DNA of 64,000 nt from Pseudohaliea rubra DSM 19751 (GCF_000764025.1 NZ_KN234764.1:16226-80225), one strand, 5' to 3'. Numbered from the stretch's first letter, positions 49,750 to 59,710 are shown. Notes: a model not told the origin generated them from the letters alone. Made by a program: numbers and translations.

Positions 49750-50950
49750 CAGGGATGTGGCGCGCTTCGCCTGGCAGGCTCTTGCCGGCTATCCGGTCCG
49801 GACTCTGCTCATGCTTATCGCCATGGCCATCGGCGTCGGGTCCGTGGTGGTGCTCACTGCCCTGGGGGAAGGCGCCCGGGGTTACGTCACCGGCGAGTTC
49901 GCCTCCCTCGGCACCAACCTTGTGGTGGTCCTGCCAGGCCGCACCGAGACAGCGAGGCTGAACCCCGGCGCGATGTTCGGCGAAACACCCCGGGACCTCA
50001 CCCTGGGGGACGCCCGGGCTCTCACCCGCAGCAGCCGGGTACGGCGCGTCGCCCCGCTGAACGTGGGCTCGGTGACCGTAAGCCACGGCCCCCGATCCCG
50101 GGACGTGGTCATGCTCGGCTCCACCAGCGACCTGCTGCCCGTGCGGCACTGGCGCATGGCCCGGGGCAGCTTTCTGCCGGTGATGGCCAGCGACCGCGCC
50201 ATGCCCGTCGCCGTAATCGGCCAGACGCTCCGCGAAGAGCTGTTCGGCGCCGAGGGCGCCCTCGGTGAATGGCTGCGCATCGGCGACCGTCGCTTCCGCG
50301 TCATCGGAATCCTCGGCTCCCGGGGCCGCTCGATCGGCGTGGATACGGACGAGACCATCATTATCCCCGTGGCCGCAGCGCAGCAGCTCCTGAACACGCA
50401 GTCGCTGTTCCGCATCCTGGTGGAGGCGCGCAGTCGGGAGGACATTGAGCCCGTTCGGGACTTTGTGGAGGCGGCGATCGCCGAGCGTCACCAGGGGGAA
50501 AGAGATGTGACCGTGATCACCCAGGATGCAGTGCTTTCCACCTTCGACGACATCCTCGGCGCGCTGACGCTCGCTGTGGGCGGCATCGCCGCCATCAGTC
50601 TCGCGGTGGCCGGCATCCTGATCATGAACGTCATGCTCGTGGCCGTCTCTGAGCGCACGGCGGAAATCGGCCTGCTCAAGGCCATCGGCGCGACCCCGCG
50701 GCAGATCGTCACGCTGATTCTGGCCGAGGCCTCGCTGCTGTCTTTTCTCGGCGCCCTCCTCGGCCTCGCCCTCGGCCAGGCGAGCGCGCTGGGGCTACGC
50801 CTGGCGCTACCCATGCTGCCCGCCTACCCACCGCCCTGGGTCATCGCTGTCGTGGTTACCGTGGCGATGGTCACGGGCATCGTGTTCAGCGTTCTGCCCG
50901 CGCGCACTGCGGCACGGCTGGACCCGGTACGCGCTCTGGCGCGGAGGTAG
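49736..50950 (+). CDS. MacB-type ABC permease 1
   Basis: A 404-residue permease. The first helix (about residues 20-45) is followed by a periplasmic MacB_PCD-like domain. A C-terminal FtsX domain holds three helices, with SERTAEIGLLKAIGATPRQI as the coupling segment. It overlaps the ATPase gene by 14 bp. ATG 49718 is an alternative start. Confidence 0.9.
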   Translation: MATPSRDVARFAWQALAGYPVRTLLMLIAMAIGVGSVVVLTALGEGARGYVTGEFASLGTNLVVVLPGRTETARLNPGAMFGETPRDLTLGDARALTRSSRVRRVAPLNVGSVTVSHGPRSRDVVMLGSTSDLLPVRHWRMARGSFLPVMASDRAMPVAVIGQTLREELFGAEGALGEWLRIGDRRFRVIGILGSRGRSIGVDTDETIIIPVAAAQQLLNTQSLFRILVEARSREDIEPVRDFVEAAIAERHQGERDVTVITQDAVLSTFDDILGALTLAVGGIAAISLAVAGILIMNVMLVAVSERTAEIGLLKAIGATPRQIVTLILAEASLLSFLGALLGLALGQASALGLRLALPMLPAYPPPWVIAVVVTVAMVTGIVFSVLPARTAARLDPVRALARR

Positions 50951-50954
50951 CGCT

Positions 50955-52154
50955 ATGAAGACGGCGGATTTCCTGTCGCTGACCGGTAGCTCGCTCCTGG
51001 CACACCGGCTGCGCAGCCTGCTCACGGCGCTCGGTATTGCCGTGGGGATCGGCGCCGTGGTGCTGCTCACGTCCATCGGCGAGGGACTGCAGCAGTTTGT
51101 CCTGGCGCAGTTCACCCAGTTCGGCACCACTATTGTCGCGGTCAACCCGGGCAAAGCGACCACCGCCGGCACCAGCGCCGGCGTTTTCGGCACGGAACGA
51201 CCGCTGACCATCGAGGATGCCATCGCCCTGGAGCAACTGCCCTACGCCCGCGCCGTGGTTCCCTTCGTGCAGGGCAACGCCGCGGTGGAATATGCCGGTC
51301 TGAGCCGCCGCACGACGATCTATGGCGCCGGTCCGGCCATGCCCGAGGCTTTCCGTATGGCCGTAGCCATCGGCGGCTTTCTGCCCGAGGACGATCCGAC
51401 GGCGCCCCGGGCCCTGGCCGTGCTCGGCAGCAAGCTGCGCGGCGAGCTGTTCCGCGACGAGAATTCCCTGGGGCGCCGCATCACGATCGCCGGCAGCCGC
51501 TTCCGGGTCGTCGGCGTGATGGCCGCCAAGGGCACGGTGCTCGGCTTCGACCTCGACGACACGGTCTACATTCCCGCCGCCCGGGCCATGAGCCTGTTCA
51601 ATGTCAACGGGCTGATCGAGATTGATGTGATGTACGACGAGGATACGAAGGTGGAGACCGTGGTTGAGGGCATCCGCCGGGTGCTCACAGCGCGCCATGG
51701 GCGCGACGACGTTACCATCACCACGCAGCAGCAGATGCTCGACGTGCTCGGCGGGGTGCTGGATGTGCTCACGTTTGCCGTCGCGGCCATCGGCAGCGTG
51801 TCACTGCTCGTCGGCGCCATCGGTATTGTCACCATCATGACGATCGCCGTGAATGAGCGCCGCAACGAGATCGGCCTGCTGCGGGCTCTTGGTGCGCGGC
51901 AGTCCCAGGTGCTGTCGCTGTTCCTCGGCGAGGCCATCGTCCTCGCCGCCGCCGGCGGTCTGGCGGGCCTTCTCCTGGGAACAGGTCTCGGCCAGCTCCT
52001 GCAGTTTGCGATCCCGGCCCTGCCGGTGCAGCCGTCGCTGTTCTATGTGGTCCTCGCGGAAAGCATCGCCATCACTATCGGCCTCCTCGCCGGCGTGCTC
52101 CCGGCCCGGCGGGCTGCCCGCCTCGACCCGGTGGAGGCGCTGCGGGCCGAGTAG
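50955..52154 (+). CDS. MacB-type ABC permease 2
   Basis: A 399-residue permease with the same architecture as its neighbour but clearly divergent. The coupling segment is NERRNEIGLLRALGARQSQV. Two different permease genes with one ATPase and one adaptor suggest a heterodimeric MacB-like exporter. Substrate (lipid, peptide or macrolide-like) is unknown. Ends just before the tandem repeat array. Confidence 0.9.
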   Translation: MKTADFLSLTGSSLLAHRLRSLLTALGIAVGIGAVVLLTSIGEGLQQFVLAQFTQFGTTIVAVNPGKATTAGTSAGVFGTERPLTIEDAIALEQLPYARAVVPFVQGNAAVEYAGLSRRTTIYGAGPAMPEAFRMAVAIGGFLPEDDPTAPRALAVLGSKLRGELFRDENSLGRRITIAGSRFRVVGVMAAKGTVLGFDLDDTVYIPAARAMSLFNVNGLIEIDVMYDEDTKVETVVEGIRRVLTARHGRDDVTITTQQQMLDVLGGVLDVLTFAVAAIGSVSLLVGAIGIVTIMTIAVNERRNEIGLLRALGARQSQVLSLFLGEAIVLAAAGGLAGLLLGTGLGQLLQFAIPALPVQPSLFYVVLAESIAITIGLLAGVLPARRAARLDPVEALRAE

Positions 52155-52162
52155 TACTTCAT

Positions 52163-52388
52163 CGGTCGATCCGGTTTATCGCGGCTTGCCGGGGTGCAGC
52201 CGGGCGGGAGCACCCCCGGTCGATCCAGCTTATCGTGGCTTGCCGGGGCGCAGCCGGGCGGGTGCACCCCCGGTCGATCCAGCTTATCGCGGCTTGCCGG
52301 GGCGCAGCCGGGCGGGAGCACCCCCGGTCGATCCAGCTTGTTTCGGCTTATTGCGGCTTGCCGGGGCGCAGCCGGGCGGGAGCACCCC
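52163..52388. repeat. tandem array of four 54-64 bp units
   Basis: Three 54-bp units (52163-52216, 52217-52270, 52271-52324) and one 64-bp unit with a 10-bp insertion (52325-52388) are nearly identical. Each begins CGGTCGATCC(A/G)G(C/T)TT and ends in GGGCGGGAGCACCCC or a one-base variant. All reading frames are low-complexity, so it is not coding. The tail of each unit can pair with the inverted arm at 52415-52441. Confidence 0.9.
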
Positions 52389-52441
52389 CAGTCGCTCCAC
52401 GATATTCGCTTGGTGGGGGTGCTCCCGCCCGGCTGCGCCCC
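52363..52441. repeat. dispersed hairpin repeat, copy 2
   Basis: A perfect 27-bp inverted repeat (52363-52389 and 52415-52441) flanks a 25-nt loop. The loop shares 22 consecutive bases with copy 1 near 7359-7380, while the stems are unrelated in sequence. It closes the tandem array and could terminate transcription from either side. Confidence 0.9.
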
Positions 52442-52701
52442 TACCGTCCGGCTGCGCCCCTGCCGCCCCTACCCCCCGGGATGCACATCGACCGTCCGGG
52501 ATACACCCCTTCTTCTCTGGAAATGCGCGAAGACCCGAAAATTGCCGTTGCCCCTGGCCGCTGGCCGCCTTAAGCTCTGCGGCTTCCCTTAGTGACCCGT
52601 GAGCCGTCCCGCGCCAGCGCCGGACGGAACAGCTTTCGTTCCCCGCTGCGGCGGGGGCAGAGTAGCAGCGCGCGGACTGGACTGGAGACAGCACGACGGC
52701 C
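52442..52701. other. 260-bp gap before the SulP gene
   Basis: C-rich sequence with further partial copies of GTCCGGCTGCGCCCCT (near 52444-52462) derived from the repeat arm. No gene, promoter pair or RNA was recognised. Confidence 0.45.
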
Positions 52702-54177
52702 ATGGCCTCTCTCAAGCACGACTGGTTTTCCAACACCCGCAACGACCTGCTGGCCGGCATGGTTGTGGCGCTGGCACTCATCCCCGAGGCCATCGCCTTC
52801 TCGATCATCGCCGGCGTGGATCCGAAGGTGGGCCTTTATGCCTCGTTCTGCATTGCGGTGATCACTGCGTTCACTGGTGGCCGGCCGGGGATGATTTCCG
52901 CCGCGACCGGTGCCATGGCCCTGCTCATGGTAACGCTGGTGAAGGAACACGGCCTCGAGTATCTCCTGGCCGCCACGGTGCTCACGGGTGTCCTGCAGAT
53001 CCTGGCCGGCTGGGTGCGTCTCGGCACGCTGATGCGTTTTGTGTCGCGCTCGGTGATCACCGGCTTCGTCAACGCCCTGGCGATCCTGATTTTCCTGGCC
53101 CAGCTACCGGAGCTGACCGGCGTTACCTGGCACGTCTACGCCATGACCGCGGCCGGGCTGGCAATCATCTACCTGCTGCCCTACCTGACCCGCGCCATAC
53201 CGTCGCCTCTCGTGGCCATCGTCCTTCTGACCATCGCCGCCATCTCCCTGAACCTGGATATCCGCACCGTCGGCGACATGGGTGCGCTGCCGGACACGCT
53301 GCCGGTGTTCCTGCTGCCGGATATCCCGCTGACGCTGGAAACGCTCTGGATTATCCTCCCGGTAGCGACCACGCTGGCGGTGGTGGGACTCCTCGAGTCG
53401 CTGATGACCGCGTCGCTGATCGACGACCTGACGGACACCGGAAGCAACAAGAACCGCGAGTGCGTGGGCCAGGGCGTCGCCAACATCGGCGCCGGCTTCC
53501 TCGGCGGCATGGCGGGTTGCGCGATGATCGGCCAGTCGGTGATCAACATTAAATCCGGAGGCCGGGGCCGCCTCTCCACCCTGTCCGCCGGCGTCTTCCT
53601 TCTTGCGCTGCTGATGCTCGCCGGCGACCTGGTGGCGCGCATCCCCATGGCGGCCCTGGTGGCGGTCATGATCATGGTCTCCATTGGTACGCTGAACTGG
53701 CAATCGCTCCGCGACCTGCGCACAAACCCGAAGAGCTCGAGCGTGGTCATGCTCGCCACGGTCGCGGTCACCGTCAGCACTCACGACCTTGCCCTTGGTG
53801 TGCTCACCGGCGTGCTGCTTTCGGGTTTCTTCTTCGCCCACAAGGTGGGGCAGGTGCTCATCGTGCGCTCCCGCGCCGATGAGGACGGCCGCGTGCGGCG
53901 CTACCAGGTCGTCGGGCAGGTGTTCTTCGCCTCCGCGGACCGTTTCGCCGCTTCCTTCGACTTCCGCGAGGTCATCGAGCGGGTGACCATCGACGTCAGC
54001 CGGGCGAACTTCTGGGACATCACTGCCGTCAGCGCCCTCGACAAGGTGGTGATCAAGTTCCGCCGGGAAGGTACAGAGGTAGAAGTGCTCGGGCTCAACG
54101 AGGCCAGCAAGACTCTGGTCGACAAGTTTGCCGTGCATGACAAGGACAACGCCGACGACCTGATCCTCGGCCACTGA
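52702..54177 (+). CDS. SulP-family anion transporter
   Basis: A 491-residue transporter with about ten to twelve helices (to about residue 395) and a C-terminal STAS domain (about 400-490). The SulP signatures [17 protein letters not shown] and [20 protein letters not shown] are clear. SulP proteins move sulfate, bicarbonate or other anions. The downstream carbonic anhydrase favours bicarbonate, by inference. Confidence 0.92.
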   Translation: MASLKHDWFSNTRNDLLAGMVVALALIPEAIAFSIIAGVDPKVGLYASFCIAVITAFTGGRPGMISAATGAMALLMVTLVKEHGLEYLLAATVLTGVLQILAGWVRLGTLMRFVSRSVITGFVNALAILIFLAQLPELTGVTWHVYAMTAAGLAIIYLLPYLTRAIPSPLVAIVLLTIAAISLNLDIRTVGDMGALPDTLPVFLLPDIPLTLETLWIILPVATTLAVVGLLESLMTASLIDDLTDTGSNKNRECVGQGVANIGAGFLGGMAGCAMIGQSVINIKSGGRGRLSTLSAGVFLLALLMLAGDLVARIPMAALVAVMIMVSIGTLNWQSLRDLRTNPKSSSVVMLATVAVTVSTHDLALGVLTGVLLSGFFFAHKVGQVLIVRSRADEDGRVRRYQVVGQVFFASADRFAASFDFREVIERVTIDVSRANFWDITAVSALDKVVIKFRREGTEVEVLGLNEASKTLVDKFAVHDKDNADDLILGH

Positions 54178-54199
54178 CAGGAAAACCCGGGAGCCACTG

Positions 54200-55066
54200 A
54201 TGACACAGCATGAAGAGCGCGTCCTGGCCTGCGTGGACCAGTCTCATTTTGCCGACCACGTCGCCGACTACGGCGCCTGGGTCGCGCGGCGACTGACGCT
54301 GCCGCTGGAGCTTCTTCACGTCATCGATCGGCACCCGGAGATCGCCAGCGCCCCCGACCACAGCGGCGCCATCGGCATCGACGCTCAGGAGCAGCTCCTG
54401 TCCACACTGTCGGAGCAGGACGAGGCCCGCAGCCGCGCCGCCCGCGAGCAGGGCCGGGCTTTCCTCGCCCGGCTACGGGAGCGCGCCGAGGCCGCCGGGG
54501 CCGCACACACCGACACGCGTCAGCGCCACGGCGAGCTGCAGGAGACCCTGAGCGAGCAGGCCGATAATGTCCGCGTCTTTGTGCTCGGGCGCCGGGGGCG
54601 TTCCGCCGAGGCCACCCAGCGCGACCTGGGGCGCAATGTTGAGCGTGTGGTACGCGGCCTCGGCAAGCCCATCCTCGCGGTCACCGACTCCTTCAGCGAA
54701 CCCGAGCGCGCCCTCATCGCCTTTGACGGCAGCAGCCTGGCCCGCCGGGGCGTCGAGCTGGTGGCGGCGAGCCCGCTCTTCCGCGGTATGCCCATCCACC
54801 TGGTGATGGCCGGCAAGCTGCAGCGCGATGCTGAAAAGCAGGTGGCCTGGGCGACAGGGGTGCTCGAAAACGCCGGCTTCAGCACCTCCACCGCCCTGCT
54901 GCCCGGCGATACGGAAAGCGTGATTGCCCGGGAGATCCAGGCCCGCGGCAGTGACATCCTGGTCATGGGCGCCTACAGCCATTCGCCGCTGCGCTCGCTC
55001 TTCCTCGGCAGCAAGACCACGGACCTCCTCCGCGCCGCGCGGGTGCCGGTACTGTTGCTGCGCTAG
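54200..55066 (+). CDS. tandem universal stress protein
   Basis: A 288-residue protein with two Usp domains (about 1-150 and 155-288). The second ends in a motif with VMGAYSHSPLRSLFLGSKTT, the ATP-binding G-x2-G-x9-G-S/T type with Ala-Tyr substitutions. It lies 22 bp after the transporter gene and is probably co-transcribed. Role in stress tolerance or transporter regulation is inferred from context. Confidence 0.88.
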   Translation: MTQHEERVLACVDQSHFADHVADYGAWVARRLTLPLELLHVIDRHPEIASAPDHSGAIGIDAQEQLLSTLSEQDEARSRAAREQGRAFLARLRERAEAAGAAHTDTRQRHGELQETLSEQADNVRVFVLGRRGRSAEATQRDLGRNVERVVRGLGKPILAVTDSFSEPERALIAFDGSSLARRGVELVAASPLFRGMPIHLVMAGKLQRDAEKQVAWATGVLENAGFSTSTALLPGDTESVIAREIQARGSDILVMGAYSHSPLRSLFLGSKTTDLLRAARVPVLLLR

Positions 55067-55193
55067 CATCGGCGACCGGGGGCCCCGGCCGTTATAGCCG
55101 CCGGCACTATGACGTGGAACAAACGCTATTTTACGCCGACGCTCCGCAGCGGTAGGCTTCATTTTTTCCTGAGCACTGCCACGGAGCACCAGC

Positions 55194-55688
55194 ATGTCTG
55201 CCACCGACGAATTTCTCACCGCCAATGCCCGCTACGCGGAGTCCTTCGACAAGGGCGACAAGCCCATGCCGCCCGCCAGACAAGTCGCCGTGGTCGCCTG
55301 CATGGATGCCCGCATCGAGACTGGCCGCCTCCTGGGCCTTGAGGAAGGAGACGCCCACGTTATTCGCAATGCCGGCGGCGTGGTCACCGACGATGTGATC
55401 CGCTCCCTGGCGATTTCCCAACGCCTCCTCGGCACCCGGGAGATCGTGCTTATCCATCATACGGACTGCGGCATGCTCACCTTCAAGGACGATGCGGTGA
55501 AGGCTGACATCGAGGCTGACACGGGCCTGCGTCCGCCTTTCGCTCTCGAAGCCTTCGCAGACCCGGCGGAGGACGTCAAGCAGTCCATGCGCCGTATCGC
55601 GAACAGCCCCTTCGTCCCGCACAAGGACGCGATCCGGGGCTTTGTCTACCACGTGGAAAACGGCCAGCTGAAAGAAGTGCACCCCTGA
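55194..55688 (+). CDS. beta-class carbonic anhydrase
   Basis: A 164-residue enzyme interconverting carbon dioxide and bicarbonate. Zinc ligands are visible: Cys in VACMDARIE (with the Asp-Arg dyad, about residue 36), and His and Cys in IHHTDCGML (about 90-93). It is a short form close to the Mycobacterium Rv1284-like group. Third gene in line with SulP and Usp, with CGGAG before the ATG. Confidence 0.9.
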   Translation: MSATDEFLTANARYAESFDKGDKPMPPARQVAVVACMDARIETGRLLGLEEGDAHVIRNAGGVVTDDVIRSLAISQRLLGTREIVLIHHTDCGMLTFKDDAVKADIEADTGLRPPFALEAFADPAEDVKQSMRRIANSPFVPHKDAIRGFVYHVENGQLKEVHP

Positions 55689-55765
55689 GGGAACACCGCG
55701 CCCGGGCCGGCGACCCCGGCGGCGCGTTTCGGTAAACTGCGCCGACGCGCCACGGAAAGGCGGCC

Positions 55766-56671
55766 ATGCCCGAACTCGAAGCGAACAGCGCCGGCGCACT
55801 GCTCGGCCGCATTATTGCCATTCTCTTCCCCATCGTGGCTATCGTCACGGTGGGGTTTTTCTATGGGCGGCGACACAACCCGGAGATGTCCGTCGCCAAC
55901 CGCCTCAACATAGACATCTTCGTCCCGGCGCTGATCCTCGGCGCCATGGCCAGCAAGTCCTTTGAGCCCACGCGCTACGCCGGCCTTGCCTCCGGCGCAG
56001 CGCTCCTGCTGCTCACCTGTGGCCTCATCGCCTGGCCCGTTGCGCGGCGCCTGGGGCTGGCCTGGCGCACCTTCGTACCACCGATGATGTTCAACAATTC
56101 GGCGAACATCGGCATTCCCCTGGCGGTGCTGGCCTGGGGCGAAGAAGCACTGGCTGCGGGGGTGATCCTCTACAGCGTATCGAACGTGCTGCACTTCTCC
56201 CTCGGCGTGCGCATGCTCGACCCGCGCGCAAGCCTGCGCACGCTCTGGCGCAATCCAACACTCCTGGCCGCCTTCGGCGGCCTGGCCATCGCCCTGCTCG
56301 GGATACCCGTCTGGCCGCCGGTAGTGCACGCGCTGCAGCTCCTTGGCAACGTCGCCATCCCGCTCCTGCTTTTCGCCCTGGGGGTGCGCATGCAGGACGT
56401 GCGCTTCGACGCCCTGGGCGCTTCACTGCTGGGGGCCGGCGCACGCCCGCTCTTAGGCATGGGCCTGGGCTGGCTCCTTGGCAACCTCCTCGGCCTCGGC
56501 CCCCGGGACAGCGCCATGCTCATCCTCTTCGGTGCGTTGCCGCCGGCGGTCATGAACTTTCTCTTCGCCGAGCGCTACGGCCAGGAGCCCGAACGGGTCG
56601 CCGCCATCGTACTCACCGGCAACCTCGCGGCACTCCTGGTGCTGCCACTGGCCCTGGGGTGGGTGCTGTAG
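55766..56671 (+). CDS. AEC-family (auxin efflux carrier-like) transporter
   Basis: A 301-residue membrane protein with about ten helices. Family features are the first-half FVPPMMFNNSANIGIPLAV crossover and a matching second half (LILFGALPPAVMNFLFAERY). Bacterial relatives export malate, malonate or other organic acids. Substrate unknown. Confidence 0.88.
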   Translation: MPELEANSAGALLGRIIAILFPIVAIVTVGFFYGRRHNPEMSVANRLNIDIFVPALILGAMASKSFEPTRYAGLASGAALLLLTCGLIAWPVARRLGLAWRTFVPPMMFNNSANIGIPLAVLAWGEEALAAGVILYSVSNVLHFSLGVRMLDPRASLRTLWRNPTLLAAFGGLAIALLGIPVWPPVVHALQLLGNVAIPLLLFALGVRMQDVRFDALGASLLGAGARPLLGMGLGWLLGNLLGLGPRDSAMLILFGALPPAVMNFLFAERYGQEPERVAAIVLTGNLAALLVLPLALGWVL

Positions 56672-56777
56672 ACCGGCTGCCCGGTTCCGGACGCTCCGGG
56701 TCACCTGAGCTCGCAGCGGCACTTTGCACAGGCGTTCCGGTGCTATAAGGTTCTCTCTTTCCGGTTATCGTCGCCCC

Positions 56778-57710
56778 ATGTCCGCAGACACCCTCACCCC
56801 CACGCAGAGCGCCCGCCTGCTCAAGCTGGCAACCAACGCCTCGGTGCTCACCGCGGCGGTGCTCATTCTGGTGAAAGCCCTGGCTTACTGGGAGACCGGG
56901 TCGGTGAGCATCCTCGCCTCCTTCGTTGACTCGCTCATGGACTCCGGCGCGTCGCTACTGAACCTTATTGCGGTCCGCTACGCGCTGGCACCGGCGGATC
57001 GCGCTCACCGCTTTGGTCACGGCAAGGCCGAATCCATTGCCGCCCTCGGCCAGGGGACCTTCATCATCGGTTCCGGCCTGTATCTGATCGTCGAGTCGGT
57101 GCAGCGCCTGCTCGATCCGCAGCCGCTGCAGGCCTTCGGCCTTGGCGTGGCCGTCATGGCCTTCACCATCGGCGCAACCGCGGTGCTGCTGCTTATTCAG
57201 GGGTACGTGATCCGCCGTACGCACTCGGCGGCGATCCGCGCCGACTCGCTGCATTACCGCACGGACCTGCTGACCAACAGCGCCGTGCTGCTGGCCCTGG
57301 TGCTCGCCCAGCTCGGGTGGCCGGGCATGGACCCGGTCTTCGCCCTGGCCGTGGCACTCTATATTCTCTCCTCCGCCCGGCGCATCATGGGTGACGCTTT
57401 CAGCGAGCTCCTCGACCGGGAACTGCCCGAGGCGCGGCGCGAGGCCGTGCTCGCCCTTGCCGAGGGCCACCCGGAGGTGCGCGGCGTCCACGACCTGCGC
57501 ACGCGCAGCGCCGGGCGCGTGGAGTTCATGGAACTGCACCTGGAGCTGGATGACCACCTGCCGCTGATCGAGGCACACCGCATTGCCGATGAAGTCGCGG
57601 ACGCTATCCGCGCAGAGCACCCGGCGGCGGACGTCGTCATCCACCAGGACCCGGTCAGCATCGCCGAGCCGCTGCTGGATCAACAGATCGAGGAGGCGGA
57701 AGAGGCCTGA
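56778..57710 (+). CDS. cation diffusion facilitator, FieF-like
   Basis: A 310-residue six-helix divalent-metal/proton antiporter. The transport-site aspartates lie in ASFVDSLMDSGASL, the second pair His/Asp in LHYRTDLLTN, and the cytoplasmic metal-binding domain contains HDLRTRSAGR and HLELDDHLPL. This matches FieF/YiiP (zinc and iron efflux). ATG 56778 is used. The upstream frame extension is not family-like. Confidence 0.9.
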   Translation: MSADTLTPTQSARLLKLATNASVLTAAVLILVKALAYWETGSVSILASFVDSLMDSGASLLNLIAVRYALAPADRAHRFGHGKAESIAALGQGTFIIGSGLYLIVESVQRLLDPQPLQAFGLGVAVMAFTIGATAVLLLIQGYVIRRTHSAAIRADSLHYRTDLLTNSAVLLALVLAQLGWPGMDPVFALAVALYILSSARRIMGDAFSELLDRELPEARREAVLALAEGHPEVRGVHDLRTRSAGRVEFMELHLELDDHLPLIEAHRIADEVADAIRAEHPAADVVIHQDPVSIAEPLLDQQIEEAEEA

Positions 57711-57733
57711 AGACACAGGGAGAGCGTAGCGCC

Positions 57734-58777
57734 ATGGAATACCGGCAACTGGGAGACAGCGACATCGAGGTCAGCGTCATCGGCCTCGGCACCATGACCT
57801 TCGGCGAGCAGAACAGTGCCGCCGACGCCGCCGCACAGCTTGACCTCGCCCTTGAACGGGGGGTCAACTTCGTCGATGCGGCGGAGATGTACCCGGTGCC
57901 ACCGCGGCCGGAGACCCAGGGGCGCACCGAGGAATACATCGGCGCCTGGCTCAAGGCGAGCGGCAAGCGTGACCGGGTCGTGCTGGCCAGCAAGGTCGCC
58001 GGGCGTGGCGACCAGAACGCCGGCGTCGACCATCTCCGCGGCGGTCCGCGGCTCGACGCCGCTTCCGTGCGCGCGGCCCTCGAGGGGTCCCTGGCCCGCC
58101 TCGGCACCGACTACCTGGACCTGTACCAGGTGCACTGGCCGGAACGGCGCACGAACTTCTTCGGACACCTGGGCTACCGACACCTCGGTGACGACGGCAT
58201 CGCCATCGCCGAGACCCTGGAAGCCCTCGGCGAGCTGGTCAGAGAAGGCAAGGTCCGCCAGATCGGCATCTCAAACGAGACGCCCTGGGGTGTCCTCGAA
58301 TACCTGCGCCTGGCGCGGGAAGCCGGGCTGCCGCGCATCGCCAGCATCCAGAACCCCTACAACCTCCTGAACCGTTCCTTCGAAGTGGGGCTGGCGGAGA
58401 TCGCTATCCGCGAGCGGGTCGGGCTCCTCGCCTACTCGCCGCTGGCCTTCGGTCTCCTGACGGGCAAGTACGCCGGCGGCGCGCGGCCCGAAGGCGCGCG
58501 GCTCTCGCTGTTCCCACGCTTCGGCCGCTACGACAACCCGCAGGCCGCGGCGGCCACGGAGCGCTACCTGGCCCTCGCCGCGGAAGCCGGCGTTGATCCG
58601 GCAAAGCTCGCGCTGGCCTTCGTCAACCAGCAGCCGTTTGTTACCAGCAACATCATCGGTGCAACGACGCTCGAGCAGTTGGAGACAAACATCGCCAGCA
58701 TCGACCTCGCACTGCCCCGCGAGCTGCGCAAGGCCCTCGACGCCATCCATCTGCAGCACCCGAACCCGGCGCCCTGA
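57734..58777 (+). CDS. aldo/keto reductase, Tas-like
   Basis: A 347-residue NADP-dependent TIM-barrel oxidoreductase. The catalytic Asp/Tyr lie in FVDAAEMYPVPPRPETQGRT, the Lys in VLASKVAGRG and the His in YQVHWPERRTNFFG. Length and the PVPPRPETQG insertion match E. coli Tas. Good ribosome site AGGGAGAG. Confidence 0.92.
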   Translation: MEYRQLGDSDIEVSVIGLGTMTFGEQNSAADAAAQLDLALERGVNFVDAAEMYPVPPRPETQGRTEEYIGAWLKASGKRDRVVLASKVAGRGDQNAGVDHLRGGPRLDAASVRAALEGSLARLGTDYLDLYQVHWPERRTNFFGHLGYRHLGDDGIAIAETLEALGELVREGKVRQIGISNETPWGVLEYLRLAREAGLPRIASIQNPYNLLNRSFEVGLAEIAIRERVGLLAYSPLAFGLLTGKYAGGARPEGARLSLFPRFGRYDNPQAAAATERYLALAAEAGVDPAKLALAFVNQQPFVTSNIIGATTLEQLETNIASIDLALPRELRKALDAIHLQHPNPAP

Positions 58778-58850
58778 GCACGGGGTCGGCCATTGCCCCC
58801 GGGACGGGGATGGATTACTTTCTTTGCTCTCCCCGAGCAGAGGCCAGGGC

Positions 58851-59267
58851 ATGGCAAACCGGTTTGACGCAGGTAGTTTCTTCATCCGCTGGCTGTTCGC
58901 GGCAGTGCTCGTCTTCGGCACCTACAACCCGACGGCGTTTTCCTACCTGTCCTGGGTTGTCGACAGCGAGACCCGCCTCGGGCCGGTGGTCGCGATCATC
59001 GGGCTCGCCCTGCTCATCGGCTGGATCATCTTCCTGCGTGCCACCTTCCTGGCCATTGGCTGGCTGGGGGTCACGCTTGGCGCGGCGCTCTTCGCCGCCA
59101 TCATCTGGCTGTTCATCGACCTGGGCTGGCTGTCCCTCGACAGCACCCGGGCTCTCGCCTGGCTGGCGCTGCTCCTGCTGTCGCTGATCCTCGGCGTGGG
59201 GATGTCCTGGGCGCACCTGCGGCGCATGTTCAGCGGCCAGCTCTCCGTCGACGACGTCGAGGACTGA
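58851..59267 (+). CDS. DUF6524 membrane protein
   Basis: A 138-residue protein with four predicted helices and a short acidic C-terminus (SVDDVED). The N-terminal RWLFAAVLVFGTYNPTAFSY matches DUF6524 proteins. Function unknown. It is convergent with the HIT gene, 2 bp apart. Confidence 0.8.
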   Translation: MANRFDAGSFFIRWLFAAVLVFGTYNPTAFSYLSWVVDSETRLGPVVAIIGLALLIGWIIFLRATFLAIGWLGVTLGAALFAAIIWLFIDLGWLSLDSTRALAWLALLLLSLILGVGMSWAHLRRMFSGQLSVDDVED

Positions 59268-59269
59268 CG

Positions 59270-59710
59270 TCAGGGCAGCTCGCGCAGGCCAAGGGAACCA
59301 AGACGACCCACGAGGCCCTGCAGCGCCTCGTCGCTCCAATCGTGCCCCGGCAGCGGCCGGCCCCATACCGGGTCCGGCCAGCAGCAATCGCCCGGACGCC
59401 GGCCGATCACGTGCAGGTGCAGCTGCGGTACTACGTTGCCGAGGGCGCCGACATTGACCTTCGGGTAGCCGCATTCCTCCTTGAGAAAGGCGCCGAGCGC
59501 CGCCGCGTCATCGAGGAGCCCCTCGCGCTGCCGCGGCGGCAGGTCCGTGAGGTCATCACAGGCCGTAGCCGGGACAAGGATGAACCAGTGCAGCGCCGCC
59601 TCCCGATGCAGGAGCAGCAGCGCGGACGGCAGGGCACCGAGCAGGTGGCTGTCAGCGGCGAGGCGCGGGTGCAGCGCGGCGGGGTCCAGCACGCCCTCAG
59701 CGGGCGCCAT
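59270..59710 (-). CDS. HIT-family nucleotide hydrolase
   Basis: A 146-residue histidine-triad protein. The triad region reads QLHLHVIGRR and the upstream HWFILVPA strand is typical. The start ATG 59710 lies 14 bp inside the DHH gene, so the two are coupled. The longer open frame upstream is the shadow of that gene. Confidence 0.88.
   Translation of the reverse strand: MAPAEGVLDPAALHPRLAADSHLLGALPSALLLLHREAALHWFILVPATACDDLTDLPPRQREGLLDDAAALGAFLKEECGYPKVNVGALGNVVPQLHLHVIGRRPGDCCWPDPVWGRPLPGHDWSDEALQGLVGRLGSLGLRELP

Noticed and set aside
52194..52592. Plus-strand ORF made of repeated [15 protein letters not shown] units
   Set aside because: It simply reads the 54-bp tandem DNA repeats. A multiple-of-three unit keeps every frame open, and the frames give only low-complexity peptides.
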